5,088 bases of DNA from Thermococcus sp. (GTDB lineage: Archaea > Methanobacteriota_B > Thermococci > Thermococcales > Thermococcaceae): NCBI RefSeq assembly GCF_027066465.1, contig NZ_JAMONU010000208.1, forward strand, positions 1 through 5,088, read 5' to 3'. The notes under the pieces are model-generated. The model ran no database searches. It was not told the DNA's origin and saw only the letters and a program-made list of their open reading frames with translations. The translations under genes and the position numbers were made by a program. Positions 1 through 5,088 of this stretch are shown in pieces. Within the stretch, counting starts at the first letter, position 1. Each line of letters starts with the position of its first letter.

Positions 1-856
1 CGTCGCGCATTCCGCCGGTGGCTATAATCGGCAGGTCCGTGGAGTAGCGAACCTCGGCAACGCTTATAGCGGTCTTAATCCCCCAGTCCCAGAACCTGAG
101 GGCAAGGTTCCTGCCGAGCTCGTCCTTCGCGCGGTAGTACTCAACGGCGCTCCAGCTCGTTCCGCCGAGACCGCCGACATCGATGGCGTCAATTCCAATG
201 CTCTCAAGCCTGACCGCGACTTCCTTAGAAACCCCCGCGCCGGTCTCCTTCGCTATTATCGGGTATGGGAACTCGGCCTTGAGCTCTGCCAGAGCTTTGA
301 GAACGCCCCTGTACTGCGTGTCCCCTTCGGGCTGGACGCTCTCCTGAAGGGGGTTCATGTGTATCGCCAGAGCGTCCGCCTGAATCGTCTCGACGGCCTT
401 CAAAGCCTCTTCAATGCCGTAGCGCTCCGGAATTGTTTCGGAGAACTGAGGTGCCCCAAGGTTTCCGACGAGAAAGACGTCTGGAGCGACGTCCCTCACG
501 TAGTAGCTCTCCCAGGTTTCCGGCTTCCTTATCATCGCCCTCTGACTGCCGACGCCCATCGGTATGTTGAGCTCCTGAGCGGCCTTCGCGAGGGTCTTGT
601 TTATCCTTCCGGCGAGCTGGGAACCCTTCGTTCCTCCAGTCATTCCCGCTATGAAAATCGGATAGTCAAAGCGCCTCCCGAGGAACTCGACGCTCAAATC
701 GATTTCATCTTTGTCAATCTCGGGCAAACTCATGTGGACGAAGTGCACGTCCTCAAAACCGTTGGAAAGGTGAGCCTGAACGTTCCTCTTGAGGCAGTGC
801 TCTATGTGCTCGAACTTCCTGATGATGGTCAGCTCTTCCTTATCAAACTCCTCCAT
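1..856 (-). CDS. fni: Type 2 isopentenyl-diphosphate delta-isomerase (FMN-dependent), 3' end cut by window
   Basis: This cytosolic flavoenzyme interconverts IPP and DMAPP using reduced FMN and Mg2+, and so supplies the allylic primer for archaeal lipid chains. The 285 codons present begin MEEFDKEEL and show the family motifs in order: RK-EH near residues 13-17 (substrate site), MTGG at 72-75 and GVGSQR at 101-106 (FMN region), GN at 131-132, HMNPLQE at 166-172 (substrate diphosphate and Mg2+, with the conserved Gln-Glu pair at 171-172), KETG at 203-206, the glycine-rich DVGGLGGTSW at 226-235, and ATGG at 279-282 (FMN phosphate). Family members are usually about 350-370 residues, so some 70-90 C-terminal residues should lie beyond position 1. 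The ATG at 854-856 follows a GGTGG at 863-867 with 6-base spacing. It is the third gene of the mvk-ipk-fni cluster, 34 bases after ipk, with no obvious promoter of its own. The family assignment is firm; the cofactor is inferred from the family. Confidence 0.95.
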   Translation of the reverse strand, partial: MEEFDKEELTIIRKFEHIEHCLKRNVQAHLSNGFEDVHFVHMSLPEIDKDEIDLSVEFLGRRFDYPIFIAGMTGGTKGSQLAGRINKTLAKAAQELNIPMGVGSQRAMIRKPETWESYYVRDVAPDVFLVGNLGAPQFSETIPERYGIEEALKAVETIQADALAIHMNPLQESVQPEGDTQYRGVLKALAELKAEFPYPIIAKETGAGVSKEVAVRLESIGIDAIDVGGLGGTSWSAVEYYRAKDELGRNLALRFWDWGIKTAISVAEVRYSTDLPIIATGGMRD

Positions 857-862
857 TTCCAA

Positions 863-867
863 CCACC
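863..867 (-). promoter_or_regulatory. Ribosome binding site of fni
   Basis: GGTGG on the minus strand lies 6 bases before the ATG at 856. It is a partial match to the archaeal GGAGGTGA consensus and weaker than the site of ipk. It supports the ATG over the in-frame TTG two codons upstream. The 34-base ipk-fni spacer also holds tandem TAA stops of ipk (888-893) and the 8-base palindrome CTCCGGAG (878-885). Confidence 0.55.
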
Positions 868-890
868 GCCAAAACTTCTCCGGAGGATTA

Positions 891-1694
891 TTAGGCTTTT
901 GGAATCCTCGTGCCGAAGCCGTCGCCCTTTATGGCCCCCTCAAGCCTGCCCGGAACGAGACCGTTGACGAACCAGACCTCTGAAAAGCGGGCTATCTCCT
1001 TCGCTTCCTTCAGCTTGTTTATTATCCCGCCCGTTACGTCTTCTCCCGAGGCCTTCGCCTCCAGCTCCAAGCGCTTTATGAGGGCGTCAATCCTGTCGGC
1101 GGGTATCTCGAAGAGGAGCGTTCCCTCTCCCGGCTTTCCGTCGTAGATTCCGTCGACACTCATCAGGAAGATTACCTTTCTGGGCTTGAAGAGCTTGGTG
1201 AGGTATGTAACTATCTGGTCGCCGGAGAGTATGTCAACTCCCTTCTTGAGGTCCACGGCAACGTCGCCGAAGAGGACGGGAATGAATCCCGTTTCAATCA
1301 TCTTCCTGATTGGTTCAACGTCGCCGTAGACGACCCTGTTCGAATCCATGAGGAACACTGACGAGCTTGACACAGACACGGCGGGAAGCCCCTGCTCCAT
1401 AAAGGCGTTCACGATTCTCACGCTCGCCTCGAGCATCGCGTTGTGGGTCAGGGAAAATCCCCTCTTCCTTTCGAAGAGGTCGCTACCTGAGAGCCCCACA
1501 AGACCGTCCCTGATGCCGTACTCCTTGGCAGGTTTGTGGCCGAAGCTCCCGCCCCCATGAACGACGATGAAGCTCTTGTCGGGGTAGAACTTGGCAATCT
1601 CCGCCGCTATCGACCGAACGACGTCTTCCCTGAAGTTCTTCCATGGGCCCCTCTTGTCGCTGAAGACGCTCCCACCGAGCTTGACGATTATCAC
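891..1694 (-). CDS. ipk: Isopentenyl phosphate kinase
   Basis: This amino-acid-kinase-fold enzyme transfers a phosphate from ATP to isopentenyl phosphate, giving IPP, in the archaeal form of the mevalonate pathway. The 267-residue protein fits the family (about 245-270). Visible motifs are KLGGS at 5-9 (phosphate-binding lysine), HGGGSFGH at 46-53, whose final His53 matches the histidine that sets IPK apart from other members of the fold, SGDQ at 157-160, DGIYDGKP at 181-188, and the nucleotide-site segment DVTGG at 219-223. The start codon is GTG (1692-1694), overlapping the mvk TGA stop as GTGA. A near-perfect ribosome binding site lies 4 bases upstream, inside mvk, so translation is probably coupled. 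The gene ends in tandem TAA TAA. Related kinases (glutamate 5-kinase, fosfomycin kinase, UMP kinase) were considered, but the SFGH motif and the position between mvk and fni favour IPK strongly. Confidence 0.95.
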   Translation of the reverse strand: MIIVKLGGSVFSDKRGPWKNFREDVVRSIAAEIAKFYPDKSFIVVHGGGSFGHKPAKEYGIRDGLVGLSGSDLFERKRGFSLTHNAMLEASVRIVNAFMEQGLPAVSVSSSSVFLMDSNRVVYGDVEPIRKMIETGFIPVLFGDVAVDLKKGVDILSGDQIVTYLTKLFKPRKVIFLMSVDGIYDGKPGEGTLLFEIPADRIDALIKRLELEAKASGEDVTGGIINKLKEAKEIARFSEVWFVNGLVPGRLEGAIKGDGFGTRIPKA

Positions 1695-2695
1695 GGAATC
1701 ACCTCCTCTATCCTGAGACCCTCCCTGCTTATCTTGGTCACCATAGGGGTCCCGCCGGCTATCGTTATGGCGGTGGCGACTTCACTCTGCCTTCCCGGTG
1801 CGAGGGCGTACATACAGCCGCCTCCACCGGCTCCGGTTATCTTGGCTCCCAAAGCCCCGGCAGTTCTCGCTGCATAGACCAGCTCGCTGAGTTTTTTCGT
1901 TGAAACGCCGAGTGCATCGAGGAGACCGTGGTTTATGTTCATCAGCTTTCCGAGCACCTCAAAGCGAACTTCCTCATCCAGGTCTGAGAGGAGCACATCC
2001 CTGGCCTTCTCGACGATTTTTCCCATCGAAACCAGTATAGGCTCAATTATCTCGGGCATCTCCTCGTAGGTTCTCCGGACCATCGCAACAAGTTCTTTCG
2101 TCGAGCCGCTCGAACCCGTGTATCCAACGACTATCGGCAGTTCCGTGAAGGGCAGGTGCTCGAACTTGCCCTTCTCGTAGTGAATGAAGCCACCGATGGC
2201 CGAAACTGTCGGGTCAATGCCGCTCGACGCCCCCTGAACGAGAAGCTCAACCTTATGGCCGAGCTTTCCGATTTCCTCGTTGCTCAGCTCGAGGCCGAGA
2301 AGCTTTGAGACGGCACCGATTGTGGCAACGGCAACGGCGGCAGAGGAACCGAGGCCCGCACCGACGGGAATCTGGGAGGTTATCGAAACCGTTATCCCGC
2401 GGTCGTTCCTCTCGGCCTCCTCCTTAACAAGCTCTATGGCCTCCCTAACGTAGCTGAGAACCTCCGCGGCCTTTCCGTAGTCGCTCTCGAAGTAAATCTC
2501 GTTCTCGGAGAACGACACTGTAAGTCCGGGAACGCGGATGTCCTTGGCCTCTATTCGTATCGCTCCCCTGTCGTTGAACTCCGCCCTCACGTAAGTTCTA
2601 AGGTTTATGGCGGCCGCTATTGCAGGTTTACCGTAAACGACGCTGTGCTCACCAAAGAGGATAATTTTAGCGGGGGCAGAAGCGATGACTCTCAT
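1691..2695 (-). CDS. mvk: Mevalonate kinase
   Basis: This cytosolic GHMP-superfamily kinase phosphorylates mevalonate to mevalonate 5-phosphate with ATP, the step after HMG-CoA reductase. With the ATG at 2693-2695 the protein is 334 residues and begins MRVIASAPAK. The three GHMP motifs are present: PAKIILFGEH at 8-17 (Lys10), the phosphate-binding loop PVGAGLGSSAA at 110-120, and the C-terminal KITGAGGGGC at 285-294. Glu150 and the SSGIDPT segment with Asp161 match the Mg2+ ligand and catalytic base of characterised mevalonate kinases. An in-frame GTG at 2705-2707 would add MGGG, but it falls within the probable ribosome binding site and about at the predicted transcription start, and the archaeal family usually begins at the M-(K/R)-V position. 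It heads the mvk-ipk-fni cluster, and its last codons double as the ipk ribosome binding site. Identification is very secure. Confidence 0.97.
   Translation of the reverse strand: MRVIASAPAKIILFGEHSVVYGKPAIAAAINLRTYVRAEFNDRGAIRIEAKDIRVPGLTVSFSENEIYFESDYGKAAEVLSYVREAIELVKEEAERNDRGITVSITSQIPVGAGLGSSAAVAVATIGAVSKLLGLELSNEEIGKLGHKVELLVQGASSGIDPTVSAIGGFIHYEKGKFEHLPFTELPIVVGYTGSSGSTKELVAMVRRTYEEMPEIIEPILVSMGKIVEKARDVLLSDLDEEVRFEVLGKLMNINHGLLDALGVSTKKLSELVYAARTAGALGAKITGAGGGGCMYALAPGRQSEVATAITIAGGTPMVTKISREGLRIEEVIP
1699..1706 (-). promoter_or_regulatory. Ribosome binding site of ipk, inside the mvk coding end
   Basis: GGAGGTGA on the minus strand is a full match to the archaeal Shine-Dalgarno consensus and lies 4 bases before the GTG start of ipk. 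It is made of the mvk codons for Glu-Glu-Val-Ile near the C-terminus. It decides the ipk start, because no other start in that frame is so placed, and it suggests re-initiation by ribosomes finishing mvk. Confidence 0.85.
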
Positions 2696-2696
2696 G

Positions 2697-2708
2697 CCAC
2701 CACCCACC
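2697..2708 (-). promoter_or_regulatory. Ribosome binding region of mvk
   Basis: The minus strand carries overlapping GGTGG copies just before the ATG at 2695. The copy at 2700-2704 has the usual spacing of 4 bases. This G-rich stretch is read as leader rather than as an MGGG N-terminal extension from the GTG at 2707. Confidence 0.6.
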
Positions 2709-2724
2709 CGAGTTAGCCGTTGCT

Positions 2725-2740
2725 TCTAAAAAGCTTTGGG
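2725..2740 (-). promoter_or_regulatory. Probable BRE/TATA promoter of the mvk-ipk-fni operon
   Basis: Read on the minus strand, CCCAAAGC followed by TTTTTAGA (TATA element 2732 to 2725) resembles Thermococcales promoters, with a purine-rich BRE directly before the A/T box. Archaeal spacing puts the transcription start near 2702-2706, giving a leader of only about 7-11 bases. A second TTTTTAGA copy lies upstream at 2753-2760 but lacks a good BRE. Assigned by pattern only. Confidence 0.6.
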
Positions 2741-2786
2741 CTGGTTCAACCCTCTAAAAATGGCGTTAGGAGAGCCTAAAACGAAA

Positions 2787-2800
2787 GATGTAAAAACATC
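2787..2800. repeat. Short inverted repeat GATGT-AAAA-ACATC
   Basis: Perfect 5-base arms surround four A residues, in the middle of the divergent region, well upstream of both predicted transcription starts. It could be a weak binding site or chance in AT-rich DNA. Part of its right arm belongs to a 9-base direct repeat found again 31 bases on. Confidence 0.35.
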
Positions 2801-2853
2801 AAAAGATTATCGGGTTATTGAAGTTAACATCAAAGGGATATCGCCGATTGCAG

Positions 2854-2875
2854 GCATGAAATAACCCTTTCATGC
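2854..2875. repeat. Perfect 8+8 inverted repeat at the ATPase promoter, candidate operator
   Basis: The arms GCATGAAA (2854-2861) and TTTCATGC (2868-2875) are exact reverse complements separated by 6 bases (TAACCC). The right arm ends 6 bases before the TTTATA element, so it abuts the position of the TFB recognition element. This is where archaeal dimeric regulators commonly bind, either activating from upstream or blocking TFB. It is upstream of the predicted transcription start and so would act as DNA, not as an RNA hairpin. The cognate regulator is unknown; the match is not to a Thermococcales motif I recognise. Confidence 0.55.
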
Positions 2876-2887
2876 GCAAGGTTTATA
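2876..2887 (+). promoter_or_regulatory. Probable BRE/TATA promoter of the P-type ATPase gene
   Basis: GCAAGG followed by TTTATA (2882-2887) matches the usual Thermococcales BRE/TATA layout. Transcription would start near 2909-2913, giving a leader of about 35-39 bases that contains the ribosome binding site. It is directly preceded by the 2854-2875 inverted repeat. Confidence 0.7.
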
Positions 2888-2935
2888 CGGGGTTTTGCCT
2901 ACAAGATTATAGTAACAAAATGAAAGAATTACACC

Positions 2936-2943
2936 GGAGGTGA
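2936..2943 (+). promoter_or_regulatory. Ribosome binding site of the P-type ATPase gene
   Basis: GGAGGTGA, a full consensus match, lies 4 bases before the ATG at 2948. It fixes this start over the in-frame Met at codon 16 and predicts efficient translation. Confidence 0.85.
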
Positions 2944-2947
2944 TACA

Positions 2948-5088
2948 ATGGCCGAGAGCAAGCTCCAAAAGATTGCTCAGAAGGCCAAACATATGAGCGT
3001 TGAGGAAGTTCTCAAGTTCCTCGAAGTTGACCCAACGAGGGGGCTCAGCGAGGAGGAAGCGAAGCGCCGCCTCCAGGAGGTCGGCCCCAACGAGATTCCC
3101 GAGAAGAAGGTGCACCCCCTGATAAAGTTCCTGTCCTATTTCTGGGGGCCGATTCCCTGGATGATTGAGGTTGCAGCGATTCTATCGGCAATCGTTCACC
3201 ACTGGGAGGACTTCGCGATAATCGTAAGCCTGCTCATCATAAACGGTGTCGTCGGATTCTGGCAGGAGCACAAGGCCGAGAACATCATGGAGTACCTCAA
3301 GCAGAAGCTGGCACTTGAGGCGAGGGTTCTCAGGGACGGCCAGTGGAAGACGATTCCCGCGAGGGAGCTGGTTCCGGGCGACATTATAAGGCTGCGCATG
3401 GGAGACATAATACCGGCCGACGTGAAGCTCATTGACGGCGACTTTCTCACGGTTGATGAATCCGCGCTGACCGGTGAGAGCGTTCCGGTAACGAAGAAGG
3501 TTGGGGACGTCGTCTACAGCGGCTCGGTAGTAAAGCGCGGTGAGATGACCGGCGTCGTCATAGCGACTGGCCTGCACACCTACTTCGGCAGAACCGTCCA
3601 GCTCGTCCAGACCGCCAAGACGACCAGCGAGTACCAGAAGCTCGTCATCAACATAGGAAACTACCTCATCGTGCTCAGCGTCATCATGATTGCCATAATG
3701 TTCCTCGTCGAGCTTCACAGGGGCAAGCCCTTCATCGAGCTGTTGCGCTTCGCCCTCGTTCTGACGGTAGCCGCCATCCCAGCGGCGTTGCCCGCTGTCA
3801 TGAGCATAACGATGGCGATAGGTGCCTACGAGCTGGCCAAGAGGCAGGCGATAGTGACGAAGCTCGTGGCCATTGAGGAGCTTGCCGCAGTAGATACGCT
3901 CTGTGCCGACAAGACGGGAACGCTCACCAAGAACCAGCTGACCGTCGACAACCCGATAGCGTGGGACGGCTTTACGGTGGATGAGATGCTCTTCTACGCG
4001 GCTTTAGCAAGCAAGGAGGAGAACAAGGACCCGATTGACCTCGCCGTTCTGAGGGCGGTCAAGGACAAGGAGAAGCTCAAGAAGTGCAGGCAGATAAAGT
4101 TCGTCCCCTTCGACCCGGTCATAAAGCACACCGAGGCGGAGGTCGAGTGCGAGGGCGGAAAGCGCTTCAGGACGGCCAAAGGCGCCCCGCAGGTCATACT
4201 CCAGATGGCCAACGCCGACGAGAAGCTCACCAGGGAGGTCATGGAGAAGGTCGAGGAGCTTGCAAAGAAGGGCTACAGGACGCTCGGTGTCGCCGTTGAC
4301 TTCGGCGACGGCTGGAAGTTCGTCGGACTGATACCGCTGTTCGACCCGCCGCGCGACGACTCCGCCGAGACCATCAAGTTCCTCAAGAGGAACGGAATCC
4401 GCGTCAAGATGATTACCGGCGACCACATAGCGATTGCAAAGCAGATAGCCAAGATTCTCGGTATCGGAACCAGAATATACACGGCCGACGAACTCGACAG
4501 GGCCAAGGGACACGAACTCGTGGAGCTCTGTGAGAAGGCCGATGGCTTCGCGCAGGTCTATCCGGAGCACAAGTTCAAGATAGTCAAGGCCCTCCAGGAG
4601 GCCGGCCACAAGGTCGCGATGACGGGAGATGGAGTCAACGATGCCCCGGCACTGAAGCAGGCGGACGTTGGAATCGCCGTCTCGGGGGCAACTGACGCGG
4701 CTAGAGCAGCGGCCGACATAGTTCTACTGGCGGCGGGAATAAGCGTTATCAAGAACGCCATCGTCGAGGCGAGGAAGATATTCCAGAGGATGTACAGTTA
4801 CGTTGTCTACCGCATCACGGAAACGATTCGCGTGCTGTTCTTCATAACGCTCAGCATACTCGCGTACAACTTCTATCCAGTGACCGCCGTGATGATAATC
4901 CTCCTAGCTTTGCTCAACGACCTGCCGATAATCACCATCGCCTACGACAACGTCAAAATCAACCGCTGGCCCGAAAAGTGGAACATCCGCGAAATCCTGA
5001 CGGTGTCAACAATCATCGGAAGCATGGGCGTCATAGAGACCTTCCTCCTGCTCTGGATAGCAATAAACTACTTCCACATCTCACCCAA
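2948..5088 (+). CDS. Plasma-membrane-type (P-IIIA) proton-translocating P-type ATPase, 3' end cut by window
   Basis: This is an integral membrane pump predicted to expel H+ at the cost of ATP through a phospho-aspartate intermediate. The frame is open for 713 codons to the window end; archaeal relatives are about 780-810 residues, so the last membrane helices are missing. In order: cytosolic N-terminus; the P-IIIA-like SYFWGPIPWMIE (63-74) leading into M1; M2 about 86-108; actuator loop TGES 175-178; M3 about 235-256; M4 with PAALP 278-282; phosphorylation motif DKTGTLT with Asp321; nucleotide domain with KGAP 411-414; P domain with MITGD 488-492, PEHK 539-542 and TGDGVNDAP 559-567; M5, M6 and M7 from about 620. 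Asn99 (M2), Arg628 (M5) and Asp658 (LLND, M6) line up with plant AHA2 Asn106, Arg655 and Asp684, the proton-transport residues, supporting H+ over Ca2+ or heavy metals. Ala320 replaces the Ser common before the catalytic Asp. Its divergent neighbours are not obviously related in function. The transported ion is inferred, not shown. Confidence 0.93.
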   Translation, partial: MAESKLQKIAQKAKHMSVEEVLKFLEVDPTRGLSEEEAKRRLQEVGPNEIPEKKVHPLIKFLSYFWGPIPWMIEVAAILSAIVHHWEDFAIIVSLLIINGVVGFWQEHKAENIMEYLKQKLALEARVLRDGQWKTIPARELVPGDIIRLRMGDIIPADVKLIDGDFLTVDESALTGESVPVTKKVGDVVYSGSVVKRGEMTGVVIATGLHTYFGRTVQLVQTAKTTSEYQKLVINIGNYLIVLSVIMIAIMFLVELHRGKPFIELLRFALVLTVAAIPAALPAVMSITMAIGAYELAKRQAIVTKLVAIEELAAVDTLCADKTGTLTKNQLTVDNPIAWDGFTVDEMLFYAALASKEENKDPIDLAVLRAVKDKEKLKKCRQIKFVPFDPVIKHTEAEVECEGGKRFRTAKGAPQVILQMANADEKLTREVMEKVEELAKKGYRTLGVAVDFGDGWKFVGLIPLFDPPRDDSAETIKFLKRNGIRVKMITGDHIAIAKQIAKILGIGTRIYTADELDRAKGHELVELCEKADGFAQVYPEHKFKIVKALQEAGHKVAMTGDGVNDAPALKQADVGIAVSGATDAARAAADIVLLAAGISVIKNAIVEARKIFQRMYSYVVYRITETIRVLFFITLSILAYNFYPVTAVMIILLALLNDLPIITIAYDNVKINRWPEKWNIREILTVSTIIGSMGVIETFLLLWIAINYFHISP

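Larger units (their letters stand above)
2696..2947. other. Divergent intergenic regulatory region between mvk and the ATPase gene
   Basis: This AT-rich stretch separates the divergent mvk and ATPase genes. It contains one promoter for each direction, an 8+8 inverted repeat (2854-2875), a 5+5 inverted repeat (2787-2800), a distant 8+8 inverted pair GGGTTATT/AATAACCC (2812-2819 and 2860-2867), and a 9-base direct repeat AACATCAAA (2795-2803 and 2826-2834). No convincing small gene or RNA gene was seen in it: ATG codons at 2789 and 2857 run into stops at once, and the longer short frames overlap the promoter or the ribosome binding site. Confidence 0.75.

Noticed and set aside
359..967. Plus-strand open frame of 202 codons opposite fni and the ipk end
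   Set aside because: It runs antisense across two well-identified genes and the spacer between them, with no promoter, ribosome binding site or recognisable domain.
2705..2707. GTG as an alternative mvk start giving an MGGG extension
   Set aside because: It falls in the G-rich ribosome binding region and at or before the predicted transcription start; the ATG at 2695 gives the usual family N-terminus and length.
2744..2752. GGTTCAACC palindrome as a SurR redox-regulator site
   Set aside because: SurR recognises GTT-N3-AAC; here the half-sites are separated by one base, and the GTTAAC near 2823-2828 has no spacer. Neither fits.
2872..2943. Short plus-strand frames upstream of the ATPase (24 codons from 2872; 7 codons MKELHRR from 2920)
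   Set aside because: Both end at the same TGA inside the ATPase ribosome binding site. The longer starts upstream of the predicted transcription start and contains the TATA box. The shorter has no ribosome binding site. An upstream peptide is possible but unsupported.
3182..3718. Minus-strand open frame of 178 codons opposite the ATPase
   Set aside because: It lies wholly antisense to the catalytic core of a clear P-type ATPase, has no ribosome binding site or known domain, and results from the GC-biased third positions of the real gene.
4004..4609. Minus-strand open frame of 201 codons opposite the ATPase
   Set aside because: Leu/Glu/Asp-rich shadow of the nucleotide and P domains; no independent coding or initiation signal.
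1..5088. CRISPR arrays, mobile elements, tRNA or rRNA genes, toxin-antitoxin or defence genes
   Set aside because: No regularly spaced repeats, terminal inverted repeats, transposase motifs or tRNA-like folds were seen. Nearly all the sequence is covered by four housekeeping-type genes and one short regulatory gap.

Overview
The window comes from a hyperthermophilic euryarchaeon, most likely Thermococcus. The evidence is the archaeal gene content, strong GGAGGTGA-type ribosome binding sites, archaeal BRE/TATA promoters, heavy use of AGG and ATA codons with moderately high GC, and a mevalonate kinase that closely resembles the Pyrococcus enzyme as I remember it. No database search was possible.

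Left part (1-2695, minus strand): a tight three-gene isoprenoid cluster transcribed leftwards in the order mevalonate kinase (mvk), isopentenyl phosphate kinase (ipk), type 2 isopentenyl-diphosphate isomerase (fni, 3' end cut by the window edge). mvk and ipk overlap by 4 bases (GTGA). The ipk ribosome binding site lies inside the last codons of mvk. ipk and fni are 34 bases apart. Together they cover the first and last steps of the archaeal (modified) mevalonate route: mevalonate to mevalonate 5-phosphate, then isopentenyl phosphate to IPP, then IPP to DMAPP, the building blocks of ether-lipid chains. The steps between mevalonate 5-phosphate and isopentenyl phosphate are not encoded here.

Middle (2696-2947): a 252-base divergent intergenic region. 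It holds a minus-strand BRE/TATA element close to mvk and a plus-strand TATA element 61-66 bases before the ATPase start codon. A perfect 8+8 inverted repeat sits directly against the plus-strand promoter, with several weaker repeats nearby.

Right part (2948-5088, plus strand): the first 713 codons of a P-type ATPase of the plasma-membrane proton-pump class (P-IIIA), open to the window end. All catalytic motifs and the membrane residues known to matter for proton transport in the plant pump are present. The end of the membrane domain lies outside the window.

I found no mobile element, CRISPR array, tRNA/rRNA or defence system, and nothing that supports a new biological system. The most useful leads are the inverted repeat at the ATPase promoter and the presence of a P-IIIA proton pump itself.
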